Source: Paulinella micropora (lineage: Eukaryota; Cercozoa; Imbricatea; Euglyphida; Paulinellidae). From it: a stretch of DNA of 64,000 nucleotides. The translations under genes were made by a program, and so were the position numbers. A model generated the notes under the pieces. It did no database searches and had not been told where the DNA came from. It saw nothing but the letters and a program-made list of their open reading frames with translations. Where the stretch lies: positions 326,181-390,180 of the forward strand of contig WBZZ01002577.1 of NCBI GenBank assembly GCA_019918135.1, in the 5' to 3' direction. Positions 57,401-64,000 of this stretch are shown here, in pieces (within the stretch, counting starts at the first letter, position 1; the number at the start of each line of letters is the position of its first letter).

Positions 57401-58243
57401 GCACACTTACAAGCAATAACAACGGCGGATGCTTATCCAACATTCCAATTAATGAATTGGGCACACGACAATATAGGCATAAGTTTTGATGCTTATTATG
57501 ACGGCTCAAACTGGAAATCAAGTAATTCTGGCTCAAACTTTCAAATATACAAAATCTCAAACAAACTTGCTTTTTATTACAATAGTGGAACAACAGCGGG
57601 AAATAATATAACTTGGAACGAGGCGATTAACATTAATACATCGGGAGAGTTAGTTTTACCAACAACTTCAAGCGGTAATTTATTAATACGAAAAAGACCA
57701 ACTTATACTAACGACCCGCTACTACATTTTAAATCAGGAGGATATACGAATTATGGAGTGCTTACATCAGCAACTGGTTTGCTCCACGCTTGGACTACTT
57801 CAAATACCAACAGCGAGCCATCTGGTAGTTATAATTATATTCCGCTAAATGGTGCTTGGACAAACTCCTCGGACAGAAGGCTAAAATCGGATATTAAAAC
57901 ATTAGACTGCGGTGATTGTTGCGATAAACTAATGAAGATAAATTGTTGTTCGTATTATTGGAAATCAGATGAGAAGAAAGAAAAAAAAGGCCACGGATTT
58001 ATTGCTGATGAAGTTAAAAAAATATTTCCTGAATTTGTATCTGAAAGTGGAATGAAAGCAGAGGATGGAGAAGGCTACCTTGAAGGCATAACATATACAA
58101 GTTTTATACCTGTATTGGTCAGCGGATTTCAACATTTATCAGAAAAAATATCAAATTTAGAGAAAGAAAATAAAACTTTACTTAATATATTACAAGACCA
58201 AGCGAACCAATTAGCAGAAATACGAGCAGTTGTATTCCCGTAA
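54446..58243 (+). CDS. Long fibre protein with peptidase S74 chaperone domain
   Basis: A 1265-residue intact frame from the ATG at 54446. Residues about 1-130 are the virion-proximal part. Residues about 130-1090 are fibre repeats built on (V/I)DVSALDTxVVKLTGDQTIAG-K-F and ATTDGANKSYVDTLDGQNVKL, the pattern of trimeric phage and algal-virus tail fibres. Two longer repeats of TTLATSDKIT...GGLELYGT occur at about 790-860 and 945-990. The end (about 1140-1265) is an S74 intramolecular chaperone: NSSDRRLKSDIKTLD with the Ser-Lys self-cleavage pair, then GFIADEVKKIFPEFV and a final coiled coil. The chaperone trimerises the fibre and is cut off. Role: host attachment. The DNA-level repeats invite recombination and length change. 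Confidence 0.88.
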   Translation: MGSQYKSLLGLSEIAVDSLDIKNLDLTNTNIIGLNTDRIPEDADPVNLYFTNSRFDTRLATKSTTDIKEGTNLYYTDGRFDTRFSNKSIDALSDVFITGTPSNNQLLIYSTGQWRNTNSPFLRLDGLTMMFGDLNMGSFNIVNVGNVDGVDVSALDTSVVKLTGDQTIAGIKTFSSIINASAGIDMKSQSITNVNLVDGVDVSALDTAVVKLTGDQTITGNKTFTTYVAVKDSNPLNTCKLFFNYNNNMGSIYSSEAGGATGYPLSFVGSSILFAPTTGGGMTLTNNVLNFNSTTAISGLPAPFYDGDASTKAYTDTKLAKDGTTAMTGSLNMGGFSITNVNLVDGIDVSALDTAVVKLTGDQTIAGTKTFSNVVNASAGIDMKSQSITNVNLVDGVDVSTLDTSVVKLTGDQTIAGNKKFTSTIEVRGATGPAAFDGIGIAFDTATNIGEIVAQKIATAAYYPIQITGSYVDLYAGDNVIATATGTTLSLNNRKITNLATPTATTDGANKSYVDTLDGQNVKLTGNQTIAGIKSFSSALEITGNSTNAATKGTFVVFNSTSNIGSIASLDMKTATYYNFEISAKKISFIIDGTIVGWVNASGLDCNSSKIANLGTPTLSTDGANKTYVDTLDGQNVKLTGDQTITGIKIFNGSRNDVRALTLLSQADFNNVDIINGGNITYNGARILNQNGGDIFFSQTTGDYQYFLFTLNTASSGTANQRGYLFTNVAADVKGAGLYVSKLLDNKSASSDIVRFNNAGGMRFYGVLDMNSNNITNGGTITGTTITSTAGISTTTLATSDKITIALDKPLILGRTTRGLAAYTGGLELYGTSGVAGPHIQAFTTADPNYPCFQLINNGHGNTALKFGCYWDGAINDKSSSTSSNFQIAKGSSLLFQYASGVAVGSNITFNTAIDISSSSGLLTTKAITASGVITANAGISTTTLATSDKITTASGKPIIIGNTTKGTGATGGLELYGTASNIGGAHLQAITTADAYPTFQLMNWAHDNIGISFDAYYDGSNWKSSNSGSNFQIYKISNKLAFYYNSGTTAGNNITWNEAININTSGELVLPTTSSGNLLIRKRPTYTNDPLLHFKSGGYTNYGVLTSATGLLHAWTTSNTNSEPSGSYNYIPLNGAWTNSSDRRLKSDIKTLDCGDCCDKLMKINCCSYYWKSDEKKEKKGHGFIADEVKKIFPEFVSESGMKAEDGEGYLEGITYTSFIPVLVSGFQHLSEKISNLEKENKTLLNILQDQANQLAEIRAVVFP

Positions 58244-58257
58244 GGACAAGCCCTTAC
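58240..58257 (+). terminator. Stop-codon hairpin after fibre gene
   Basis: GTAAGG-acaagc-CCTTAC encloses the TAA stop codon (58241-58243). Confidence 0.6.
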
Positions 58258-58281
58258 AAACCCAATATAGTTTTTGAGATT

Positions 58282-58310
58282 GTAAGTGGTTTTTGTAAAA
58301 AAGCACTTAC
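58282..58310 (+). promoter_or_regulatory. GTAAGTG...CACTTAC hairpin before start codon
   Basis: GTAAGTG (58282-58288) pairs with CACTTAC (58304-58310) four bases before the ATG at 58315. The same structure stands before the capsid gene at 63774-63802, with almost the same T/A-rich loop. Confidence 0.65.
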
Positions 58311-58314
58311 TACA

Positions 58315-58653
58315 ATGCCCCCTAGATTACACCCACCACCACCAATCATAGAGACGGAAGACCTTACACCCGAACTCAAAAACCGTGTGCTTGATGTCCA
58401 AATTAAGCAGGAAGAAAAAAAATTAGACCACGAATACGAGGACAGCTGGGATTGCTGTTTGACAAAGCGAAAAACTGACAGCCGACTTATTAAATACTTA
58501 TTTCAAATGGGTATCATTATCGCCATCATCACCCTTTGTATTGTAAGGCTGTCTGAAAAGAACTTACCGTGCGAGGTTGCTAACACGTACGTAGGTATTT
58601 TAACACTATTAATAGGCATCTGTCTTCCATCGCCATCTTCAAGTAAGAAGTGA
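58315..58653 (+). CDS. Small membrane protein, 112 aa (Polinton)
   Basis: The ATG at 58315 starts a Pro-rich segment (MPPRLHPPPPIIETEDL), followed by a charged helix to residue 60. Two hydrophobic segments follow: about 65-82 (FQMGIIIAIITLCIVRL) and about 94-108 (TYVGILTLLIGICLP), separated by a short loop with one Cys. The end is SSSKK. A hairpin-like double-spanning protein is likely. Membrane proteins of this size occur in Polinton-like viruses, but no family was recognised. Its leader hairpin is shared with the capsid gene, suggesting late expression. Confidence 0.6.
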   Translation: MPPRLHPPPPIIETEDLTPELKNRVLDVQIKQEEKKLDHEYEDSWDCCLTKRKTDSRLIKYLFQMGIIIAIITLCIVRLSEKNLPCEVANTYVGILTLLIGICLPSPSSSKK

Positions 58654-58879
58654 GCATTCATATATATAGACTTTATACCACGAAGCATCATTTGAGCAGA
58701 TTAGCGGAATAGCTTCATCAAAACTAACACACCAATCGCTGAAAGGCTTATACACACATTTAAATTTGGTTTCTATTCCTTTTTGAATACACCACACACA
58801 ACTTTCATTTTTTTTATCGCTGACCCGTGAATAGAAATCACAAGCAGTCCGAGCAGAAATATTAATTAATAAAAAGTTT

Positions 58880-59269
58880 ATGAAGATTAGTATAGAGGGC
58901 ATTACAATGGCGGACTATAAATTCCAAAAGATTATTTTTCTGAGTAATGATTTTGCGGGCGGTAGCAAAACATTTGACAAAACCATTAAATTGAACTTTA
59001 CCCCAACTAGAATGAATGTTAAGTATATCCACTATATGAATGATATGACTGAAACGAAAACAAAAATTCTTCATATGGACCGCATTGGAATTATTGGCAC
59101 ATTCGCTGATAGCAATGTCGCAAACATTTCCAATCTTAGCTACAACTTGGGGATTATTAATTGGACTGACGGTCAATACACATTTAGAGTGCTTAAAACA
59201 GACAATGGCAGTATTGAGACTGACCTGCTAGCTGGAAGAATTGTTATATGCTTAGAATTTTTGGCATAG
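58880..59269 (+). CDS. Unrecognised 129-aa beta-rich protein (Polinton)
   Basis: The first ATG is 58880; an internal ATG at 58907 (MADYKFQK) has the TACAATGG context used by other genes of the element and may be the true start (120 aa). The sequence alternates hydrophobic and polar residues (YKFQKIIFLSNDF, IKLNFTPTRMNVKYIHYMND, RIGIIGTFADSN, GRIVICLEFLA), as in an all-beta, possibly jelly-roll, fold. It is placed between fibre and ATPase among virion genes, so a minor virion protein is plausible. The TAG stop is enclosed in a perfect 7-bp hairpin (59266-59286). The 226 bases before it contain no gene. Confidence 0.55.
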   Translation: MKISIEGITMADYKFQKIIFLSNDFAGGSKTFDKTIKLNFTPTRMNVKYIHYMNDMTETKTKILHMDRIGIIGTFADSNVANISNLSYNLGIINWTDGQYTFRVLKTDNGSIETDLLAGRIVICLEFLA

Positions 59270-59286
59270 GGGCCTGCTCCCCCTAT
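59266..59286 (+). terminator. Stop-codon hairpin, perfect 7-bp stem
   Basis: ATAGGGG-cctgctc-CCCCTAT encloses the TAG stop at 59267-59269. Confidence 0.65.
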
Positions 59287-59383
59287 AACCCCGCCAGTAA
59301 AATAAAAATATATTTTAGAATATATACAACCTACGGTCGTAGACTGTAAAAGTATTTGGAGGTGCGGAGGCGAAGTCTCTGCT

Positions 59384-60208
59384 ATGGAAAAGATTAATGA
59401 TATTAAAGTTAGACCAGTCAAGCAAAACGGAGATGGCGACAAATTGGCAAAAGGACATAAGTTATTTGATGAACCGTATGCCAATATTTTTCTTCTCGCT
59501 CGCAAGAAGAGTGGCAAGACGACCGCACTGTTTGAAATCCTAAAACGAACAACTGACAAAAAGACCCGTATTGTTATTATTGCTTCAACAATACACAAGG
59601 ACCACATTTATAAAGAAATGGTTAAACACTTCAAGAAGAAGGGAAACCCGATGGCGATATACACATATTTGAAAACGGATGACCTGTCTGTTATTGATTA
59701 CGAGTTAGATAAACTGAATAAACCCGACGAAGAGCAAGAAGAAGGCGAGATTGTGCGGGACGAGAAAGAAGAACCGAAGCCGAAGTTTCTTTATTTTGGA
59801 AAAGAGGAAAAGAAGAAGCAGGAGGGAGGCGAAAAGGTGGAGAGACCGAGCAAATACATTACACCAGAAGTTGTGTTCGTGTTAGATGATTTAGGTAGTG
59901 GGTTGAGGGATAAGTCCGTTAGCGACCTGTTAAAGCGCAATAGGCATTTCCGTTCAAAGGTGATTATGTCTAGTCAGTATTTGAACGATATGAAACCTGA
60001 GGCGATTAAACAGCTGGACTATCTTCTTATTTTTCCTGGACAGAGTGTTGATAAAATAGAACTCGTGTATAAGCATTTGGACCTAAGTTATGATTTAGAC
60101 TACTTTATTGAAAAATATCACGAGGCGACGAAAGAACGATTTAACTTTTTGTATGTTGATGCTGTATCTGATGAATTACGAAAGAACTTCAATATTCGTT
60201 TTACTTAA
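59384..60208 (+). CDS. A32/FtsK-HerA-type genome-packaging ATPase
   Basis: A 274-residue protein from the ATG at 59384. Walker A is ARKKSGKTT (about residues 39-47), preceded by the hydrophobic strand ANIFLLA; the usual first Gly of GxxxxGKT is replaced. Walker B is VVFVLDDL (about 165-172), with the two acidic residues. A sensor-like SSQYLND (about 198-204) follows, then a C-terminal helical region. The charged insert between the two motifs (EEQEEGEIVRDEKEEPKPK) is longer than in typical family members. This ATPase pumps DNA into the capsid in Polintons, virophages and NCLDVs. Its leader contains the AACCTACGGTCGTAG motif and a GGAGGCGAAGTCTC sequence. The gene ends just before TAACAC-aa-GTGTTA (60214-60227). 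Confidence 0.88.
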   Translation: MEKINDIKVRPVKQNGDGDKLAKGHKLFDEPYANIFLLARKKSGKTTALFEILKRTTDKKTRIVIIASTIHKDHIYKEMVKHFKKKGNPMAIYTYLKTDDLSVIDYELDKLNKPDEEQEEGEIVRDEKEEPKPKFLYFGKEEKKKQEGGEKVERPSKYITPEVVFVLDDLGSGLRDKSVSDLLKRNRHFRSKVIMSSQYLNDMKPEAIKQLDYLLIFPGQSVDKIELVYKHLDLSYDLDYFIEKYHEATKERFNFLYVDAVSDELRKNFNIRFT

Positions 60209-60213
60209 TTTAT

Positions 60214-60227
60214 TAACACAAGTGTTA
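60214..60227 (+). terminator. Hairpin after ATPase gene
   Basis: TAACAC-aa-GTGTTA, six bases after the TAA stop. Confidence 0.5.
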
Positions 60228-60290
60228 TAACAAAAAATAACTCGTTATTTTTTTTTATAAAATAATTATTTTTTTCAAAACTATATATAG

Positions 60291-60605
60291 ATGCCAACAT
60301 CACCAGTGATTATTTCACAACCGTCGGGATACAATATCAGCTACAATCCAAGCCCTGTAAGTATGCCACAAGCGGGAGGAAGAAAGAAGAAGGGAAAAAA
60401 GAAACAAACAGGAGGTAAAGTAAATTGGAAAAAAGTCGGACAAGCAATAGTGGATGCTAATAGGTTTATCAAGAAGAACCAATTGATTTCAAGGGGTGCT
60501 ACTTTTCTTAGCGATGTCGGAGTTCCTTATGCTGACCGTGTAGCGAAAGCTGCAGCCAAACAAGGCTACGGCAAGCAACGAGGCGGAGCTGTTAAGTTTC
60601 GTTAG
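60291..60605 (+). CDS. Small basic core-like protein, 104 aa (Polinton)
   Basis: From the ATG at 60291. The first 30 residues are Pro/Ser/Tyr-rich. Then comes a basic stretch GGRKKKGKKKQTGGK, and a helical segment of about 50 residues (WKKVGQAIVDANRFIKKNQLISRG) ending AAKQGYGKQRGGAVKFR. Small basic proteins with Gly-Gly motifs near GG-x-like cleavage sites sit next to the protease in adenoviruses and adintoviruses (pX/mu-like and pVI-like core proteins). Two Gly-Gly sites here (QAGG-R, QRGG-A) could be cleaved by the neighbouring protease. DNA condensation or membrane interaction is inferred from composition and position. Confidence 0.6.
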   Translation: MPTSPVIISQPSGYNISYNPSPVSMPQAGGRKKKGKKKQTGGKVNWKKVGQAIVDANRFIKKNQLISRGATFLSDVGVPYADRVAKAAAKQGYGKQRGGAVKFR

Positions 60606-60607
60606 CA

Positions 60608-60619
60608 GGGGCAAGCCCC
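60608..60619 (+). terminator. GGGGC-aa-GCCCC hairpin after stop codon
   Basis: The hairpin lies three bases after TAG 60603-60605, within GCAGGGGCAAGCCCCGCACC. The same 20-base sequence follows the protease stop at 62776. Confidence 0.65.
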
Positions 60620-60696
60620 GCACCCCCAACATTGGTTTTATATTAAACTAAACTTTCTATTAATTTTTTTTTTCGCTAACATATACGAACCTTTTT

Positions 60697-60741
60697 TAAA
60701 AAAAGCTTCACCAAAAAGTCGGGTCGTAGGGTGTCCCTACA
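60697..60741 (+). promoter_or_regulatory. Protease leader: GCTTCACC element and GTAGGG hairpin
   Basis: AAAAAGCTTCACCAAAAAGT followed by CGGGTC precedes the perfect hairpin GTAGGG-tgt-CCCTAC (60726-60740), which ends one base before the ATG. The first part recurs before the penton gene (62855-62885), and the CGGGTC-hairpin part recurs before the integrase gene. ATATACGAACCTTTT lies further upstream, with relatives at 62841 and 63742. Confidence 0.6.
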
Positions 60742-62775
60742 ATGGTTGTAAAAAAACCGCGAAAACAACGACCCCCCAGAATATACAGAACCAAAGATGG
60801 CAGACCATATATCAAAGTGAAAGGCAGACGAGCATATCTCAACTTTGGCGAGAAAACGAATGACCTTTCAACACTTCAAATCGTTAAGCTGTTTTTGAAA
60901 TATATGAAAGGGGATACCCATTCCAAACCAAACAGGCGGGGTCGTAGGGGCGGAGTCCCTACAATTGTTAAGTCCGAATTCAATCGCCTTGAACACGAGA
61001 ACCGCAATCAGATACAAAACAACCTGCTGAAAAAATATGAACTAATACACGAGCAGGAGCAAAAGGAAAAGAAGTTAAGAGAACAGGCAGAAGATGAGAA
61101 AAAAAGAATGGAGAGGAAGGAGAATGCCGACATTAAAGAAAGACAAGAAGACCTCATAAGGGAGGCGAACAGAGAGCAAAAACTTATAGAGGATGTAAAA
61201 TTTGAACAAGATAGAAAAAATAATTTAATGCTATTACCACCTTTCCAACCTCAATACATACAAGCACCACCACAAGCACCACAATTAGGACCACCACAAG
61301 CACCACAATTAGGACCACCACAAGCACCACCACAAGCACCACAACTAGGACCACCCCAAGCACCACAATTAGGACCACAACAAGCACCACCACAAGCACC
61401 AGAAGAAAAACAGATGCCATTGAAAACAAAAGAAGAGAAAAAGGCTGAAAAGGAATTAAAAGAAAAATACATTGAATTAATGAAGAAAGCGGGCTTTACA
61501 ACTAAATTTATTAAAGGTTTGAGCAAAACAGAATTTATCAAACTTGGCACAGGAATAGAGAAAGCGATAGCCGATGCCCAATCAGCAGATGAGCAGAAAG
61601 AACTGGCGGAACAATACAAAAAAGAATTAGAACAAGAAAAAAAACTAGCGGAGGCCAAAGCGAAACACTTTGAAATTAAAGATAAAATATCATACATATC
61701 CGCAGGTTTAAGAAATGATTACAAGTATCCAAAATTGGACATACCCAAAACTTTGGGCCCTGCTTTGGAAAAAGAAATGAAAGCTCGTGGCAAACCACCA
61801 CCCAAAAAAGTTAAAGGAAAACACACGACAGCGGGTATGGCACAAGTTATAGTAGATGAAGGCATTGATTTAGGAATAGACCAGAATGAAATGAGAAAGA
61901 AACTCGCTGATTATTTGGGAATAAACCAAGCTGGTGCTGGGGCTAAAACAATGGAGGAATTAATACACAAACTTTTAACGATAGCAAAAATTAAGAAATA
62001 TTTGAAGAAGGGCAAATACAGAAAAAAAATGAAAAAGAAGGATTATGTAAGTAGCTTAGTAACTGAAATGAGAAGCGACCCAAACATTAAAAATCAAGTT
62101 TCAAATACTCTCGGTATTCAACCAACCGAGGAAGCAACCACAACCACCACCACACCTGAAACCAATACCAAACCCCCGCCCGACACAACACCAGAACCCA
62201 CCGCCGACAAAACACCCGAAATCACCACAGACACAACACCCGAAATCACCGCCGACACAATTCAACCACAGCAAGAGGGGGAGGGAAGAGGTTTAATGAC
62301 GGACGAAATAGACAACATTATGAAAAAGCACGAATGGTATATCGGCACGGTAGCCAGCGATGAAATAAACAAACTGAAACCAGAAAAAAGAAAGAAGTAT
62401 GGTTTTATAATGAACTTGGATAAGTCTAGCCAACCAGGCTCACATTGGATTGCTGTTTGGATTGACACAATTAAAGATGACACTATTGAAATCTACGACC
62501 CTCTCGCACTGTATAAACCGACTGAGCTATTTCTTCACCAAATGAAACAGCTTATTGAAAAGAGTAAGCCGAACACATACCTGCTTATGAAGGTTAATCA
62601 AGTCAAAAACCAAAGCGACACAACAGATACCTGCGGATGGCATAGTATTAGGTTTTTGTTAGAGCGGGCAAAAGGTAATCGGTTTAAATTTGCCAGCGGT
62701 TGGACTGATTTGAAGGAAAAAGAAGCCGATGAGTTGAAAGTCCAGAACGGCTACGGCTTTGACACATACATTTAG
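60742..62775 (+). CDS. Adenain/Ulp1-like cysteine protease with long N-terminal region
   Basis: A 677-residue intact frame from the ATG at 60742. Residues 1-60 are basic, with a KDGRPYIKVKGRRAYLNFGEKT beta segment. Residues 85-155 are coiled coil (EQEQKEKKLREQAEDEKK). Residues about 175-225 are APPQAPQLGPPQ repeats. Residues 230-470 are helical and Lys-rich, and 475-520 are Thr/Pro repeats. The C-terminal domain (about 525-677) has the protease triad pattern: His in GSHWIAVWID, an acidic residue in IEIYDPL, Gln in VNQVKNQSD and Cys in DTCGWHSIRF. It is the maturation protease of the virion; adenain is only about 200 residues, so the N-terminal 500 residues are extra and may be a scaffold. A copy of the leader hairpin lies inside the coding sequence at 60944-60962. 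Confidence 0.85.
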   Translation: MVVKKPRKQRPPRIYRTKDGRPYIKVKGRRAYLNFGEKTNDLSTLQIVKLFLKYMKGDTHSKPNRRGRRGGVPTIVKSEFNRLEHENRNQIQNNLLKKYELIHEQEQKEKKLREQAEDEKKRMERKENADIKERQEDLIREANREQKLIEDVKFEQDRKNNLMLLPPFQPQYIQAPPQAPQLGPPQAPQLGPPQAPPQAPQLGPPQAPQLGPQQAPPQAPEEKQMPLKTKEEKKAEKELKEKYIELMKKAGFTTKFIKGLSKTEFIKLGTGIEKAIADAQSADEQKELAEQYKKELEQEKKLAEAKAKHFEIKDKISYISAGLRNDYKYPKLDIPKTLGPALEKEMKARGKPPPKKVKGKHTTAGMAQVIVDEGIDLGIDQNEMRKKLADYLGINQAGAGAKTMEELIHKLLTIAKIKKYLKKGKYRKKMKKKDYVSSLVTEMRSDPNIKNQVSNTLGIQPTEEATTTTTTPETNTKPPPDTTPEPTADKTPEITTDTTPEITADTIQPQQEGEGRGLMTDEIDNIMKKHEWYIGTVASDEINKLKPEKRKKYGFIMNLDKSSQPGSHWIAVWIDTIKDDTIEIYDPLALYKPTELFLHQMKQLIEKSKPNTYLLMKVNQVKNQSDTTDTCGWHSIRFLLERAKGNRFKFASGWTDLKEKEADELKVQNGYGFDTYI

Positions 62776-62777
62776 CA

Positions 62778-62789
62778 GGGGCAAGCCCC
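62778..62789 (+). terminator. GGGGC-aa-GCCCC hairpin after protease
   Basis: This repeats the structure at 60608-60619, three bases after TAG 62773-62775. Confidence 0.65.
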
Positions 62790-62885
62790 GCACCCCCTCC
62801 GTTGTGGTAAGCGATTAAAACAAAAAATATATTTTTCTATATATACTAACCTTTTGAAAAAAAGCTTCACCAAAAAGTCGGGTCA

Positions 62886-63698
62886 ATGGAATATCGTGGC
62901 GGGCGAAGTAGTAACATTTACTATGTCAATAGCAAAAATAGGATAAACGGCACGGATAGCAATTTTACTCACTCCATTGATATGAAATCGCTAGACAATC
63001 CAACACATTGTAAAATTTTACATATCTATGTGCCTAAATCGTATTATTCTGTTTCTTCGCCATACAATACTTTTACTCTGAGCGAAGATGGATTTGAGGC
63101 TCTGATTACGATACCCGAGGGCAACTACACGATGAATAACTTAAAGAATAAACTGGCCGAGGTGCTAACCGCAGATAGCCCCAATGACTACACATATACA
63201 ATAACAAGCAACAATACCAATACCGACCCAGAAGACGGTAAGCTATTATTTACCGTAGCGAATAACGGAGGCATTCAACCGCGGTTTATATTTGACACCG
63301 AAACTCGTATTCACGAAGTAATGGGTTTTGACCGCGACTCAACATATTTCTTTGCTAATAATTCCATTAGGTCTCCAAATGTCATAATTTTGACTGGCGA
63401 AAAAACATTATATTTACAGTCAGATTTAGTAGGCGAAGGCGATAATCACGTATTACAGGAAATATATACCGCGAATGAAATCCCGTTCGGCTCTGTTATC
63501 TACGACGGCTCTGGCAGTGAATACGGCAAACGACTATCTACTAGTTCAAGCAATTTGTATCGGTTTTACTTGACTGACGAAAACGACCAACCAGTTAATC
63601 TCAACGGCCTCGGCATTGTAATGACATTGATGATTTACCGCGAGACAAATTATTTTAGTCTATTTACATCGTTCTTTAATTTGTTAAAATCTAGATAA
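62886..63698 (+). CDS. Penton-like minor capsid protein
   Basis: A 270-residue protein from the ATG at 62886. It begins MEYRGGRSSNIYYVNSKNR, the RNIYYVxSxxR-type opening common to minor capsid (penton) proteins of Polinton-like viruses. Next are SIDMKSLDNPTHCKILHIYVPKSYYSV and FTLSEDGFEALITIPEGNYTMNNL, a strand pattern typical of their single jelly-roll fold. The rest is beta-rich with few charged clusters. Position immediately before the probable major capsid gene, and the leader element shared with the protease gene, support the call. It would form the capsid's fivefold vertices and hold the fibre. Confidence 0.8.
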   Translation: MEYRGGRSSNIYYVNSKNRINGTDSNFTHSIDMKSLDNPTHCKILHIYVPKSYYSVSSPYNTFTLSEDGFEALITIPEGNYTMNNLKNKLAEVLTADSPNDYTYTITSNNTNTDPEDGKLLFTVANNGGIQPRFIFDTETRIHEVMGFDRDSTYFFANNSIRSPNVIILTGEKTLYLQSDLVGEGDNHVLQEIYTANEIPFGSVIYDGSGSEYGKRLSTSSSNLYRFYLTDENDQPVNLNGLGIVMTLMIYRETNYFSLFTSFFNLLKSR

Positions 63699-63773
63699 TT
63701 AATTTTAATTTTAGAATTATTTATTTTTTTGGGGGATTAATATAGGAACCTTTTACAAATCGTTTTTGAGTTC

Positions 63774-63802
63774 GTAAGTGGTTTTTGGAAAAAAGCACTT
63801 AC
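63774..63802 (+). promoter_or_regulatory. GTAAGTG...CACTTAC hairpin before capsid gene
   Basis: The same hairpin as at 58282-58310, here six bases before the ATG at 63809. AATATAGGAACCTTTT lies 30-45 bases further upstream. Confidence 0.65.
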
Positions 63803-63808
63803 ACAAAA

Positions 63809-64000
63809 ATGCCTACACAACACGGAGGCGAACTAGATTTTAGCAGGACTGACTACATCAGTGCTTCTTATCGCTTGAATAAGCTTACACCTCGTGAGGG
63901 TTCTTCTAGTATCACTATAACTACCGCAGGAGGACAGGAAAGCAACTTTGACCTTATTAGTCGCCCATTTAACTTGGCTCGCTCTGTTTTGAGTTTTACT
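63809..64000 (+). CDS. Probable major capsid protein, N-terminal 64 residues only
   Basis: The ATG at 63809 opens a frame to the window edge (MPTQHGGELDFSRTDYISAS...). The opening with GG near the N terminus, then DLISRPFNLARSVLSF, is compatible with the first strands of a double jelly-roll capsid protein. The main support is position: in Polintons and Polinton-like viruses the major capsid gene follows the penton gene. The hairpin leader it shares with the small membrane protein suggests a late, strongly expressed gene. Only about a tenth of a typical 500-600-residue capsid protein is visible. Confidence 0.6.
   Translation, partial: MPTQHGGELDFSRTDYISASYRLNKLTPREGSSSITITTAGGQESNFDLISRPFNLARSVLSFT

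Larger units (their letters stand above)
50998..64000 (+). mobile_element. Polinton / Polinton-like virus, left part
   Basis: AT-rich sequence begins with 5'-AG (AGAAGATGATTACC) precisely where copy B stops matching copy A, as expected of Polinton ends. The 6 bases before it, CTTGGC (50992-50997), are the predicted target duplicate. Gene content is diagnostic: rve integrase, A32/HerA-type ATPase, adenain-like protease, penton-like protein and the start of a probable double-jelly-roll capsid protein, plus an S74 fibre. No protein-primed DNA polymerase is in the visible part. The right end is outside the window. Cargo and gene order fit Polinton-like viruses of protists better than animal Polintons. 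Confidence 0.9.

Overview
The window is a stack of three mobile or viral layers, most simply read as a eukaryotic chromosome (or a very large virus) in which elements have landed inside one another. Layer 1 (1-17819 and 28554-42617) is a GC-rich, gene-dense, mostly intron-free block that looks like a large double-stranded DNA virus or an endogenous copy of one. It has tightly packed genes on both strands, AATAAA/ATTAAA signals just after stop codons, and long poly-G/poly-C or CT-rich tracts on the 5' side of genes. Its recognisable genes are a histone-H4-like protein, an mRNA capping enzyme (guanylyltransferase), two adjacent tyrosine recombinases, a two-RRM protein, a TPR protein, a secreted BspA/DUF285-repeat protein, a four-helix membrane protein and a very divergent SNF2-like protein. 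Several long proteins are unrecognised. No capsid, terminase or polymerase gene could be recognised, so I do not assign a virus family.

Layer 2 is a 10734-bp DNA transposon with terminal inverted repeats of about 160 bp. Copy A (17820-28553) is complete, is flanked by a TCAA target duplication, and splits a 535-codon viral gene. Copy B begins at 42618 inside another viral gene, is nearly identical to copy A, and is cut at 50997. Each copy carries two divergent genes with spliceosomal introns: a Lys/Glu-rich gene on the minus strand, and a plus-strand gene with a SET-like domain followed by a transposase-like region. Between them lies a promoter region with three palindromes built from TTTCCCGC/GCGGGAAA (E2F-type) half sites. 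A tRNA-derived SINE-like unit sits in a probable intron.

Layer 3 (50998 to the window end) is an AT-rich Polinton/Polinton-like virus inserted into copy B. It starts with 5'-AG, as Polintons do. It carries an rve integrase, a long fibre with a peptidase S74 chaperone, a HerA/FtsK-type packaging ATPase, a small basic core-like protein, an adenain-like cysteine protease, a penton-like minor capsid protein and the start of a probable major capsid protein. Its genes share hairpins immediately before start codons and hairpins at or just after stop codons.

Introns, a SINE, TTA microsatellites and DDE-type elements point to a eukaryotic host. The DUF285 protein and the S74-fibre Polinton lean towards a marine protist, but an invertebrate cannot be excluded. 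Many layer-1 genes are broken by single-base frameshifts, mostly in homopolymers, which suggests assembly errors in part. One gene is broken by a 14-bp tandem duplication and two by transposons, which are real lesions unless misassembled.
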